Assembly (NCBI RefSeq): GCF_000430625.1
Contig: NZ_AUMJ01000058.1
Span: 1-37,421, forward strand
Direction of reading: 5' to 3'
DNA length: 37,421 nucleotides
Source of the DNA: Aneurinibacillus terranovensis DSM 18919
GTDB taxonomy: Bacteria > Bacillota > Bacilli > Aneurinibacillales > Aneurinibacillaceae
Part shown: positions 15,584 to 23,765 of the stretch, piece by piece
Position numbering within the stretch: position 1 is the stretch's first letter
How the letters are laid out: every line of letters starts with the position of its first letter
Notes under the pieces: model-generated
Seen by the model: the letters and a program-made list of their open reading frames with translations, nothing else
The model's database searches: none
Told to the model about the DNA's origin: nothing
Position numbers and translations under genes: made by a program

Positions 15584-15964
15584 CTATGAAGTACCGGCCG
15601 GGGCCGTGCGTCTGTTTCTAATTTTCTCCCGTACTTTTAGTATAAGAATCGCACTTCCATACCAGAGCAATAACCCGAGAAGTATGCTCATCCACCAAAC
15701 ATGGCTAAGAGAAAGAAAGAAAAGAACGGAAACGACACAAATCGTACATCCTATCATGCCATATACGGAACCTTGGGCAATTTGCGCCGCCTTTTTCGAC
15801 CCGCTTGTGATGCCCATCATCATTACGGCTACGACCATTACAACTGGAAAGGCGGCAAATATTCCCCCAAGTATTTTCCACGGTACTAAATACGATACGA
15901 TATAACTTAACATAACGGCTGTGCCGCCAAGTAAAAAGCGAAAAAATAAATCTTTCTTGTTCAT
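15584..15964 (-). CDS. DUF3147 family membrane protein, copy B (126 aa)
   Basis: Four hydrophobic helices with the family hallmark LGGIFAAFPVVMVVAVMMMG after the first helix and SGSKKAAQIAQGSVYGMIG in the next. The end is basic (REKIRNRRTAPAG). ATG 15964 with AGGAGG is the start; the longer upstream frame runs into the neighbour. It follows copy A by about 11 bp, so the two form one operon and probably one membrane complex. Function is unknown for the family. Confidence 0.8.
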   Translation of the reverse strand: MNKKDLFFRFLLGGTAVMLSYIVSYLVPWKILGGIFAAFPVVMVVAVMMMGITSGSKKAAQIAQGSVYGMIGCTICVVSVLFFLSLSHVWWMSILLGLLLWYGSAILILKVREKIRNRRTAPAGTS

Positions 15965-15975
15965 TCTATTGCCTC

Positions 15976-16338
15976 CTAAGCTGCAGTGGATAAATATACT
16001 GTCACCATTGAAAGGAAAAACCAACAAAAAAGCGAATAAGCCAGCCCTCGTTTCCAGCCATCCCTTGTGCACACATATCCTGTTACGATGGCACAAAGGA
16101 TATTAATCGACATCCCGATAAGTGCTCCTTTGGATAACGTAATGGATTTTGCGATAAGCTCACTTCCTGTAAAATCCAAATGAATCGTAAGCAGAGCTGC
16201 TAAGTAAACAGCTGGAAAAGCGGCGAAAATCCCACCTATTTTACTCCCTGCTTTTTTAGCAAGAAGGGAAGAAACGACAACGCATCCTCCGCCCAACAAA
16301 AACCGAATGATTAAACCACCAATTGATAAAGCACCCAT
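15976..16338 (-). CDS. DUF3147 family membrane protein, copy A (120 aa)
   Basis: Paralogue of the downstream gene, sharing RFLLGG near the start and IGGIFAAFPAVYLAALLTIH in the core, then SKGALIGMSINILCAIVTGY. Four membrane helices are predicted by eye. ATG 16338 has GAAGGAAG upstream. Paired DUF3147 genes suggest a heteromeric small-membrane-protein complex, like paired small transporters. The substrate is unknown. Confidence 0.8.
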   Translation of the reverse strand: MGALSIGGLIIRFLLGGGCVVVSSLLAKKAGSKIGGIFAAFPAVYLAALLTIHLDFTGSELIAKSITLSKGALIGMSINILCAIVTGYVCTRDGWKRGLAYSLFCWFFLSMVTVYLSTAA

Positions 16339-16491
16339 GACAGGCTTCCTTCTTTCTGTACAGAACTAAACCATGCTTTTTCTCCACAAACATATCGATA
16401 TTTGTGAAAAATATCACATGATTTATTTTAGACTACCGTGTTCCTTTTTTCCAAGTGAATATTTATGTAACATTTATGTACCGTTTTCATA

Positions 16492-16527
16492 ATAAGAAAA
16501 GGACTAGCTATAAGAAAAGGACTAGCT
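16492..16527. repeat. Perfect 18-bp tandem duplication
   Basis: ATAAGAAAAGGACTAGCT occurs twice in a row (16492-16509 and 16510-16527). Confidence 0.95.
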
Positions 16528-16530
16528 TTG

Positions 16531-16593
16531 ACCTTTCGGGAATGGCTGTCTTTCTTTCGCATGAGGCGTCGACCGCAGCCACTCTCGAAAGGT
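16531..16593. repeat. Imperfect 18-bp inverted repeat, possible structured RNA
   Basis: ACCTTTCGGGAATGGCTG (16531-16548) faces CAGCCACTCTCGAAAGGT (16576-16593) with two mismatches and a 27-nt loop. There is no T-run on either strand, so it is not a normal terminator. Confidence 0.6.
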
Positions 16594-16656
16594 ACTTACC
16601 TAACTCAGCAAGAAACATGAAATATAAAGAGAGAACGCGTCCGTTACCTCCTTACG

Positions 16657-18828
16657 TTATTTTGTTGAAAGTTTGAATTTATCTACTAAGCGACGAAGAT
16701 TGAATATGACCAAGGAACTCTGTTCTGAATCGAAACGTGCATCTTGTACCATATTTACCATTTCTCCAGTAGATTGATCCACATTTCCCACTGTTTTGAC
16801 ATTTTGTTCGTTTATACTGGCGATATTGCCAATGATGTTTCTGATCTGTTCTGTTACGTCTGGATGGGAAGCAGAGGACTGGGACATTGAGGTCAGCACT
16901 CCTTGTACCATTTGAACGTAGCTGGCCCCTTTTTCCACCTCTTTACTGCTCTCTTGAATTGCCTTCTGAACTAAATGGGAACCAACCTTGATTTTTTCCA
17001 GTGTATGACTTATTTCCTGTGTGGATGAAGTGGTTTGTTCAGCGAGTTTTCGAATTTCTTGAGCGACAACAGCGAATCCGCGCCCATACTCGCCAGCTCT
17101 GGATGCTTCAATCGTTGCATTTAACGCCAGTAAATTTGTCTGGTTTGCAACATTGTTAATGGTATCTACAATGCGTCCGATATTGCTGGAGTGTTCAGTG
17201 AAATTCGCGGTCAATGCCATTGCCTCATGTACCCGCTCTACAATCGCTTGCATTTTCACATTAATGCTTTCTACCTGATCCTGAGCATGGAACAATTGTT
17301 CCTGTGATAACTGTTCTACGCTTCGAAGAGTGTCACTTACCTGATCAACCTGTTGCATTGCTTGTTGTACATCTTCTAACTGCTGCCTCATACCCTCTAG
17401 CATGTCATCCATACGTTTAATCACAGTAAAGGAATCCTTTTCAACTTGAATCGTTTTTCCTCGCAACGACTCATTGGTCTGTTCCACATCCAACGTGGCA
17501 GATTTTACTTTGCTTATCAGTTCATCCAAACTATCAATGAGGTTGTTGACCCAACGTCCCAATTCACTCGTTTCATCGTTAGACTGCGTGCTATGGTCTA
17601 ACCGGATGGTAAGGTCTCCACCACCCTCCGCAATTTGCCGGATGATTTGTGTCATATGGTTCAAGCGGGATGTTATAGGAACGACTCCTTTTTTATAAAA
17701 AAGATACGCAGCAAGAACCCCATATAGTATTTCGATAAATAAAATAGCCCAGGAAGGCAATATATTAGAAAGTACTAATCCTTGATGCAGGGCAATTCCT
17801 ATTGCGGTTAAGGTGGCGAACCTTTTGCCTAATCGCCAGCTTATGGAGCGCCGCCTGTAGACCTCTTCCAAATCGGCCTCGCACATCATCCCCCATATAT
17901 CCGGTGATCCGGGCATCTGAAACGTTATTCCTTTACCAATTACCGGGACATGGCGGTAGTCAGAGTAGCCGGGGAAGTGGACGAAAATATTTTCGCCATT
18001 CCGAATGGTATTCATCACACCGGGGTGTAATTCCTTTGTGGCCGGATCTGTAAAACGGATTTCAAATTCGGTATGATTGCGAATTTTCACAACACCCCAG
18101 TGCTTGGTATGTACCCCGTCTTTAAGATTTTCCCCCAGTGTAAACGTTCGATCTTCAAAACGGCTGCGGGACAAGGCGGTACCTGGAGAAATCGCCGGGT
18201 CAAAATTTGACTTGGCCATAAACAAGTAATTATCCCCTGAATCGCGGTATACGTGTCCGGCTTCCCGCTGTATTAAATCACCCAACACATCATTTGGAAT
18301 GCGGCCGGCTACTATGTAGTTCAACTTTCCATGCTGGATGATTGGTTGTAGAAACAGCAGGGTCACTTCATCATGGAATTGGGAAGTGCGCGGACCGATT
18401 TCGAGGGTGATTTGATCGAGAAAAGGCCCGTAAAGCATTTTTTCTTGGGTATGAAATATGTGATCAATTGCTCGTTTAAGAATAGGAGTTTGCCCCCCTG
18501 AATATGACCTGCCTCGATGCTTGGTATACGTGGAGGCGCTAACGATACACTCTGGGGTTAACAGAAACAATTCTGTAAAATAAACCGCTTTTTGCAATCG
18601 GTCTTCAAGATATTGACTGCGGTCTACTTCTGGGATCCGCTGCAATTCTAAAGAGGTGTTTTCCAGAAACGCCCATTGTTCATTTGCCCAGTCTGTTAAC
18701 AAGGTGACACGTGTTTTGGCGATTCCTTCGAATATTTCTTCAATTGACTTCGTAATTTGGCGGTTCAGTTGATACGACCACCAAAGCGGAACACCTTCCC
18801 GAAAGTCTAGCCATCCAAAAAAGCCCAT
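16657..18828 (-). CDS. Methyl-accepting chemotaxis protein with N-terminal Cache-like sensor (723 aa)
   Basis: Chemoreceptor that signals to CheA/CheW. Residues 1-330 hold a Cache-like sensory region ([34 protein letters not shown]). Residues 336-380 are hydrophobic (one or two helices) and 381-440 form a HAMP domain. The signalling domain has the canonical tip region ([20 protein letters not shown], then [20 protein letters not shown]). ATG 18828 has AGGAGGGG upstream. Oddly, there is no N-terminal membrane helix before the sensor, unlike classical receptors. It is a lone gene; the ligand is unknown. Confidence 0.92.
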   Translation of the reverse strand: MGFFGWLDFREGVPLWWSYQLNRQITKSIEEIFEGIAKTRVTLLTDWANEQWAFLENTSLELQRIPEVDRSQYLEDRLQKAVYFTELFLLTPECIVSASTYTKHRGRSYSGGQTPILKRAIDHIFHTQEKMLYGPFLDQITLEIGPRTSQFHDEVTLLFLQPIIQHGKLNYIVAGRIPNDVLGDLIQREAGHVYRDSGDNYLFMAKSNFDPAISPGTALSRSRFEDRTFTLGENLKDGVHTKHWGVVKIRNHTEFEIRFTDPATKELHPGVMNTIRNGENIFVHFPGYSDYRHVPVIGKGITFQMPGSPDIWGMMCEADLEEVYRRRSISWRLGKRFATLTAIGIALHQGLVLSNILPSWAILFIEILYGVLAAYLFYKKGVVPITSRLNHMTQIIRQIAEGGGDLTIRLDHSTQSNDETSELGRWVNNLIDSLDELISKVKSATLDVEQTNESLRGKTIQVEKDSFTVIKRMDDMLEGMRQQLEDVQQAMQQVDQVSDTLRSVEQLSQEQLFHAQDQVESINVKMQAIVERVHEAMALTANFTEHSSNIGRIVDTINNVANQTNLLALNATIEASRAGEYGRGFAVVAQEIRKLAEQTTSSTQEISHTLEKIKVGSHLVQKAIQESSKEVEKGASYVQMVQGVLTSMSQSSASHPDVTEQIRNIIGNIASINEQNVKTVGNVDQSTGEMVNMVQDARFDSEQSSLVIFNLRRLVDKFKLSTK

Positions 18829-19192
18829 TTTATTCCCCTCCTATTCCAGCGTTAGGAATGATATTTAACAACTATTGTAATGTTATATATCATAATAGGA
18901 ATATTGTAAGGTTATATTACGTGATTATGCAAGTTTAATTAGAAAGTTTTTAACGTTAAGACATTCTTGACTTCCCTCCGTCCATGCATCATTACATACA
19001 AAAAAACTTAACGATCAATATTTTGAAATGTAAGGATATAGCGGGAAAGGGATTGCGCGGACAAGGTTAACAGGCTCTATAGAAGCCTAAACTTTGAAGA
19101 ACAGGCGGTTTCATCAGTCCTAAAGAGTCACTGGCAACGTAAGATACAGTACATTTAATTACCATTAACAAATGAGAGGGGACATCATCCTA
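18829..19192. other. Intergenic region between the chemoreceptor and CotB-like genes
   Basis: No gene is seen. It holds a direct repeat, ATTGTAATGTTATAT (18874-18888) and ATTGTAAGGTTATAT (18903-18917), 29 bp apart. A possible minus-strand promoter lies in the same stretch (TTACAA, 16 bp, TATAAC). The part next to the CotB-like gene shows no clear sigma-A promoter, as expected if a sporulation sigma factor is used. Confidence 0.45.
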
Positions 19193-19684
19193 ATGGAACT
19201 TTCCAAATTGGACTCGTTGGTTGGAAGAACTGTAAGAATCGGTAGAGTGGGTCCTGAATCCAGATGCGGGAAGTTATTAAAGATAAGCTCGGATCATCTG
19301 GTTCTGTATTGTGAGGATGAGGGGGTTATTTATTACAAAGCCAATCATATTAAAAGCATTAGCCTGGACGCAAAGGACTATTCTAATGCTACGTCAGTTG
19401 ATCCGAACTATGTCGCGCCTCAATATTTGGAGGTGGATACATTTGAACAAGTATTGGAAGGAATGAAAAACCGCTGGGTACAAATTAATCGTGGCCCTGA
19501 TAGAGTGGAGGGGGTATTGGCTGAAAACTATGATGACCGCTTAGTTTTAGTATCAAAGAATGAGGTCGTAACTATTTTTAATTTTCATATCAAAAACATT
19601 AGTTACGAAGTAAAGCAAGATAAGGAGAAGAAAGAACAGCAGGAGAAAGGAAAAAAAGATGAAAACAAGAACGATAAAAAATGA
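19193..19684 (+). CDS. CotB-like spore coat protein, paralogue 1 (163 aa)
   Basis: Two CotB-type beta-rich repeats. The first is LVGRTVRIGRVGPESRCGKL with VIYYKANHIKSISL. The second is WVQINRGPDRVEGVLAENYD with VVTIFNFHIKNISY, which resembles the VNRGGPEAIEGILV...FHIKSIS repeats of Bacillus CotB. The C-terminus is Lys/Glu-rich and short, lacking the Ser/Lys-rich tail of B. subtilis CotB. ATG 19193 is chosen with GAGGGG about 11 bp upstream; the ATG at 19172 overlaps that site. Likely an outer-coat protein made in the mother cell. Confidence 0.75.
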   Translation: MELSKLDSLVGRTVRIGRVGPESRCGKLLKISSDHLVLYCEDEGVIYYKANHIKSISLDAKDYSNATSVDPNYVAPQYLEVDTFEQVLEGMKNRWVQINRGPDRVEGVLAENYDDRLVLVSKNEVVTIFNFHIKNISYEVKQDKEKKEQQEKGKKDENKNDKK

Positions 19685-19730
19685 TCGCAATGTCACTAAC
19701 AATGATACGTAAAGGGAGGCAATGATAGAA

Positions 19731-20528
19731 ATGGATTTGAATCACCAGGATGCCGAATCCTTGAAGGGTAAGATAGTTAGGATCGGCAATGTAGGTCCTG
19801 AGTCTGGCTTAGGTAGAGTATTGTTTGTCGGAAGCGATTACTTGGTTTTATTGGATGATAGAGAACAAGTGACCTATTATAACATCGACCATATTAAAAG
19901 GCTTTCTTATGATGCAAAGGATTATTCCGATATGGAGAATCAGGCAGATAATCAAACGAGCTCCTATTTCGAAGCTGATAATTTCCACCATCTTTTGCAA
20001 ATGATGATGTATCACATGGTGCGGGTTAACGGAGGAAGCCCGGAATGCATCCAAGGGGTGCTTAGTGATACCTCTTCAGAGGATTTTATTACTTTGATTA
20101 TGAATTCAGAAATGAGTAACATCTTTACAGAACACATCAAAACTATTAGTTTTGTCGATGACCGGTCAATTGTCGAACAAAGTGACGACAGCACAAACAA
20201 CAAAGATGGCAAAAGGAATCATGTTGACGGTCAGGTTGAATCTGCCGACGCATCTCATAATGAGAAAAATCACAAGGAGAACAAAACCGAACAGCAGCCC
20301 TTTACGCTAAATTACCGGAAACAGAAAGATCCACGCAAGAGGAAGCAAAGAAATCATACTTTGAAAGAACAGATTAGGAAGAGCGATGGCAGAATAAAGA
20401 GTATTGCGTTTAAAAAAATAATGAACACGACAAAGGGGAGGGTGGTGAAAATCAAATACAAATCGCAAAGGAAAATCAAATATCTTAATGTATGGCTCGC
20501 CGATTTTGTAACAGCTGGAAGAAATTAA
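19731..20528 (+). CDS. CotB-like spore coat protein, paralogue 2 with basic tail (265 aa)
   Basis: Repeats the layout of the previous gene: LKGKIVRIGNVGPESGLGRV with VTYYNIDHIKRLSYDAKDYS, then VRVNGGSPECIQGVL with IFTEHIKTISF. It adds about 100 residues that are polar and then strongly basic (RKQKDPRKRKQRNHTLKEQ; KGRVVKIKYKSQRKIKYLN), comparable in charge to the tail of CotB, which is modified by a coat kinase in B. subtilis. ATG 19731 is chosen; ATG 19722 is too close to GGGAGG. It starts 46 bp after paralogue 1, in one transcript. Confidence 0.75.
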   Translation: MDLNHQDAESLKGKIVRIGNVGPESGLGRVLFVGSDYLVLLDDREQVTYYNIDHIKRLSYDAKDYSDMENQADNQTSSYFEADNFHHLLQMMMYHMVRVNGGSPECIQGVLSDTSSEDFITLIMNSEMSNIFTEHIKTISFVDDRSIVEQSDDSTNNKDGKRNHVDGQVESADASHNEKNHKENKTEQQPFTLNYRKQKDPRKRKQRNHTLKEQIRKSDGRIKSIAFKKIMNTTKGRVVKIKYKSQRKIKYLNVWLADFVTAGRN

Positions 20529-20566
20529 AGTAGAAGAAACTCATATTGCGAAAGGGGGAAGTGCGA

Positions 20567-20758
20567 TTGGTATTTGCCTTCATTTTTCTATTCGCAGGAT
20601 GGATGCTTTTTTCTCTTCTTAGGCCGCCTGAATTCATCGAAACATTTATCCAGAATAAAATTTATCGCCCTAGATTCAGATTTACAGGAAAACGTCCAGG
20701 GGACGAAAAGTCGATTCTAACGGCAAGTCAGGAAACTGGAGCGAAATTTAATGTTTGA
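20567..20758 (+). CDS. Small single-helix membrane protein (63 aa)
   Basis: TTG 20567 follows AAGGGGGAA at about 9 bp. The product opens LVFAFIFLFAGWMLFSLLRP, one membrane helix, and continues with a basic segment (NKIYRPRFRFTGKRPGDEK). Its last 8 bp overlap the start of the permease gene, so the two are translationally coupled. It could be a small subunit or stabiliser of the permease; no family is recognised. Confidence 0.55.
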   Translation: MVFAFIFLFAGWMLFSLLRPPEFIETFIQNKIYRPRFRFTGKRPGDEKSILTASQETGAKFNV

Positions 20759-22133
20759 TGGAAATGCAATGTTTATGTTTACCGTTTTCCTCGTTACTAT
20801 ACTATTTATCATTTGGAGGCCATTTGGAATCAATGAGTCATATCCGTCCGGGATTGGTGCGGCCATCACCTTTCTCGCGGGAATCGTTGGGCTGCAAGAT
20901 ATTTACAAAATAGTGGGTATTGTAAGTCCGGCAGCCATAACCATTCTATCAACCATTGTCATGTCAATCGTATTGGAGAGCATTGGGTTATTTAAATGGG
21001 CAGCTTATAATATCGCGGCAAGAGCAAACGGCTCAGGTGTTAAACTCTTTTGGTACATTAACTTGCTTTGTTTTTTAATGACCCTTTTTTTTAACAATGA
21101 CGGCAGTATTCTCATCACTACCCCCATCATTATTCAGATCCTGACTATATTGAACCTGAAGCATCATCAGAAAATCATATATCTTCTATCCGGGGCTTTA
21201 ATAGCGACAGGGGCGAGCGCTCCTATTGGTGTGAGTAATCTGGCAAACTTAATCGCATTAAATATAGTGGGGCTTGATTTAAATTCGTATGCAGCCATGA
21301 TGTTTGTTCCCTCTATTATTGGATTGACATCCATCGCATGTCTTCTTTTCTCCTATTTTAGAAAAAGTATTCCAATAAAAATCTCTCGACTATCTGATGT
21401 AAATCTGGATTATTTTATCGGGAGAGAAATAAGTGGAGGCAAAGTGACAAATTTTCACCCTTTAAAGAGAACGGGCGAGCATCTGCCTCCACTCTTCGAT
21501 TGGAGATTGTTCAAGATATGCCTCTCCATTGTTGTATCGGTTAGAGTAAGCTTCTTTTTACTAGCTCCGTTTGGCATTGCTCCTGAATGGCCGGCTGTTA
21601 TAGGTGCGGGATTGCTTATTGGTGTAAGGTGGTATTTCAGAGGGATCGGCGCTATTGACGTGGTAAAAAAAACACCATGGTATATTTTAATTTTTGCCTT
21701 TAGCATGTATGTAATTGTCTACGGCCTGCACAATTCAGGATTAACCGCACTGATTATTAACGGCTTAAGAGATTATGTATCTGCAGGTAATTACACCACC
21801 ATATTTATTGTAGGTTTATTGCTCACGGTAATGTCGAATTTACTCAACAATTTGCCCTCTGTAATGATTGGAACCATAACCTTAACAGAAATGGGATTGA
21901 ATAACCAAACATTACATGTGGCTTATTTGGCGAATATTATCGGAAGTGATATTGGCTCTCTATTGTTGCCAATGGGTACACTCGCATCCTTAATTTGGAT
22001 GTTTATCCTTCGTCAAAACCAAATAAAAATTACATGGGGAGATTATCTGAAGGTAACTATTCTTGTCATACCATTGGGTTTGCTAATAAGTCTTTTAAGT
22101 CTATATTTCTGGATTAAATGGTTTATTCACTAG
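20751..22133 (+). CDS. ArsB/NhaD-SLC13-type permease (460 aa)
   Basis: An ion-transporter-superfamily membrane protein with about 11-12 helices. Family marks are SPAAITILSTIVMSIVLESI, FFNNDGSILITTPIIIQIL, ALIATGASAPIGVSNLANLI, and the second-half mirror VMSNLLNNLPSVMIGTITL with NIIGSDIGSLLLPMGTLASL. Paired N-D/N-P loops like these occur in arsenite (ArsB) and Na+/H+ (NhaD) or dicarboxylate carriers. No arsR or arsC lies nearby; it sits between CotB-like genes, so arsenite is not implied. The substrate is unknown, and a spore or mother-cell role is possible by context. Confidence 0.8.
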   Translation: MFDGNAMFMFTVFLVTILFIIWRPFGINESYPSGIGAAITFLAGIVGLQDIYKIVGIVSPAAITILSTIVMSIVLESIGLFKWAAYNIAARANGSGVKLFWYINLLCFLMTLFFNNDGSILITTPIIIQILTILNLKHHQKIIYLLSGALIATGASAPIGVSNLANLIALNIVGLDLNSYAAMMFVPSIIGLTSIACLLFSYFRKSIPIKISRLSDVNLDYFIGREISGGKVTNFHPLKRTGEHLPPLFDWRLFKICLSIVVSVRVSFFLLAPFGIAPEWPAVIGAGLLIGVRWYFRGIGAIDVVKKTPWYILIFAFSMYVIVYGLHNSGLTALIINGLRDYVSAGNYTTIFIVGLLLTVMSNLLNNLPSVMIGTITLTEMGLNNQTLHVAYLANIIGSDIGSLLLPMGTLASLIWMFILRQNQIKITWGDYLKVTILVIPLGLLISLLSLYFWIKWFIH

Positions 22134-22167
22134 GTATTTTATTCAAACGCAAAGTTAGGTGTTGTTA

Positions 22168-22851
22168 ATGATGGGAAATTTTCTGGATACATTTTTCGGA
22201 AAGGAAGTTCTAATAGAATTAACAGGAGAAGGAAGGCATATCGGCATTCTAATTGATGCCGGATCCGACATACTTGTTTTGTATGATGGAACTCAATATG
22301 TTTATCTGCCATTTCTTCATGTGAAACACTTAAAATTAAATATAAATATAAAAAATGCTAAAATACCAACCCCGACTGATAGTGAGCCTTTTGATAATAG
22401 AGATGAAATAACCTATCGAAAAATATTAACCAATGCAAAAGGCTTATTTGTTAAGCTAAATGTTACAGGGAATCAACTCATCCATGGCTACGTTACTAAT
22501 GTTCTTACAAACTATTTTGTTTTTTACTCTCCTGCCTATAAGACGATGTACATCCCCTTGCTTCATTTAAAATGGCTTATACCATACAATTCCAACACAT
22601 CTCTATATGCTCTGGAAAATGATTTTTTTCCGGTTAATCCATCGACTATCCCATTATCGAGAACATTTGAAGAGCAGTTGAAAAAACTGGAGGGAAAACT
22701 TATTTTTCTCGATTTGGGGACGCATTCACACAAGATTGGACAGCTCAACAAGGTCGATAAAGGAGTCATTGAATTCATTACAGCAGATGAAACCCGATTA
22801 TTTTATAATATTGACCACATAAAAACAGTCCATTCACCTTATTTGACCTGA
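22168..22851 (+). CDS. CotB-like protein, divergent paralogue 3 (227 aa)
   Basis: Three weak repeats of the CotB-like fold: KEVLIELTGEGRHIGILIDA with VYLPFLHVKHLKL; GLFVKLNVTGNQLIHGYVTN with MYIPLLHLKWLIP; GKLIFLDLGTHSHKIGQLNK with LFYNIDHIKTVHS. It lacks a basic tail. ATG 22168 is used with TTAGGTG upstream (weak). It follows the permease by about 30 bp and is closed by the terminator at 22905. It is probably part of the same sporulation unit, though this copy is the most diverged. Confidence 0.65.
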   Translation: MMGNFLDTFFGKEVLIELTGEGRHIGILIDAGSDILVLYDGTQYVYLPFLHVKHLKLNINIKNAKIPTPTDSEPFDNRDEITYRKILTNAKGLFVKLNVTGNQLIHGYVTNVLTNYFVFYSPAYKTMYIPLLHLKWLIPYNSNTSLYALENDFFPVNPSTIPLSRTFEEQLKKLEGKLIFLDLGTHSHKIGQLNKVDKGVIEFITADETRLFYNIDHIKTVHSPYLT

Positions 22852-22904
22852 ACGCTTTGCGATTTGAACTGTCTACCAGGCAGGGAATGTCTTGACCAAT
22901 CTGA

Positions 22905-22938
22905 AAAAGACCGGGTACAGAAAGTATCCGGTCTTTTA
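22905..22938 (+). terminator. Rho-independent terminator
   Basis: AAAAGACCGGGTAC pairs with GTATCCGGTCTTTT (one mismatch-type G-T) over a 5-nt loop. It is likely active on both strands. Confidence 0.85.
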
Positions 22939-22966
22939 GCCGATAATTTAGTTTAATATTACTTTA

Positions 22967-23300
22967 CTACACTTTTGTCAGGTCAGGCACGTTCAAGGGT
23001 TCCCTTTCTTTTACATTTGGCTTCTTCAAGTTGAACAATGCTTTGACTGCTACGTAAATCAGCGGCAGAACCCCGACGACAATAAAAATCGTGTCCGGCA
23101 CAATGCGCATCCATAATAAATGACCGGCGGAATGACAATTATGCCGGCCAAACCAATGTTTAAGCCCCGGCAAGAGATTTTCAGCAGCTTCTCGTTCCGT
23201 GCTTCCGGTTTTACAATGTTGCGCAAAGAATCCAAGTACCCCGGCACCAACCAGGTTCCAGTTAGCTGTTGAAATGAGGAACCAGAACGGCCCTTATACA
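22967..23300 (-). pseudogene. norB: Quinol nitric oxide reductase (qNorB) remnant
   Basis: Three minus-strand blocks fit the C-terminal part of qNOR: PFWFLISTANWNLVGAGVLG (about 23230-23290), EKLLKISCRGLNIGLAGIIV in another frame (about 23140-23205), and LLWMRIVPDTIFIVVGVLPL, then IYVAVKALFNLKKP (about 23010-23115). An in-frame stop precedes the first block. The region between blocks one and two lacks well over 100 codons, including heme/FeB histidines. It cannot be functional. Loss of qNOR means any NO detoxification must come from elsewhere. Confidence 0.8.
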
Positions 23301-23456
23301 CACAAGTCAGAGAAGAATGATTCTGATTCAAAAAAGACTTAACGTAGGAATCTGTCCCTTATATAAAACGCACCGTGTATTGTTATAGATATAACGGGGG
23401 ATTCCCGTTTATTTTGCAAGCAGAAAGAGGATAGGTGGTGTAAAAAGACAGTAGAT

Positions 23457-23478
23457 TTTAATTCAATTATGAATTAAA
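23457..23478. promoter_or_regulatory. Perfect dyad, candidate enhancer site
   Basis: TTTAATTC (23457-23464) and GAATTAAA (23471-23478) are perfect arms around AATTAT. They are centred about 70 bp upstream of the sigma-54 -24 element, where bacterial enhancer-binding proteins commonly bind. Confidence 0.5.
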
Positions 23479-23536
23479 GATGATTCCTGTTTTTAATGTG
23501 CCTGTATTAAAAAGGGCTGTTAAAGTTTTTATAAAA

Positions 23537-23554
23537 TTGGCATAAAGGTTGCAT
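23537..23554 (+). promoter_or_regulatory. Sigma-54 (SigL) promoter
   Basis: TTGGCATAAAGGTTGCAT has GG at -24 (23539-23540) and GC at -12 (23551-23552) with exactly 10 bp between, matching the TGGCAC-N5-TTGCA consensus in all but one core base. SigL promoters in Bacilli serve amino-acid and amine catabolism, which fits the downstream genes. Confidence 0.8.
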
Positions 23555-23765
23555 ATGAAAGAATGCGTAACAATGTGAATCCTTAATCCTGATAGGCTCA
23601 ATGATTGAGAGGTAGCCCAGCACACGAATGAAAGCGCTGTCTAGTCGGACGATCATTCCTTACAGGATTGCCAATATTCCTTATGGCGGGTTGGTAGTGG
23701 ATACCGGGTTTTTAAGCAAGCAGTCCGGGTAATAGTAGAATACTTAGATTGTAAGGGGGATTTTA

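Larger units (their letters stand above)
16339..16656. other. Non-coding stretch between DUF3147 genes and the chemoreceptor
   Basis: No gene is seen. It contains a perfect 18-bp tandem duplication at 16492-16527 and an 18-bp imperfect inverted repeat at 16531-16593. The rest is AT-rich and featureless. Confidence 0.5.
23301..23765. other. Control region and long leader of the permease-amidase operon
   Basis: No gene is seen. It contains an AACGGG/CCCGTT hairpin near 23392, the dyad at 23457, the sigma-54 promoter at 23537 and a leader of about 200 nt. The leader has no riboswitch class I recognise, though GATAGGCTC...GAGAGGTAGCCC near 23600 could pair. Confidence 0.5.

Noticed and set aside
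20751-22133. Arsenic resistance locus
   Set aside because: Only the permease resembles ArsB; no arsR, arsC or arsA is present and the neighbours are coat-like genes.
23590-23760. T-box or lysine riboswitch before the amino acid permease
   Set aside because: No AGGGTGGNACCGCG-like T-box block and no lysine-class core were found; the leader is left unassigned.
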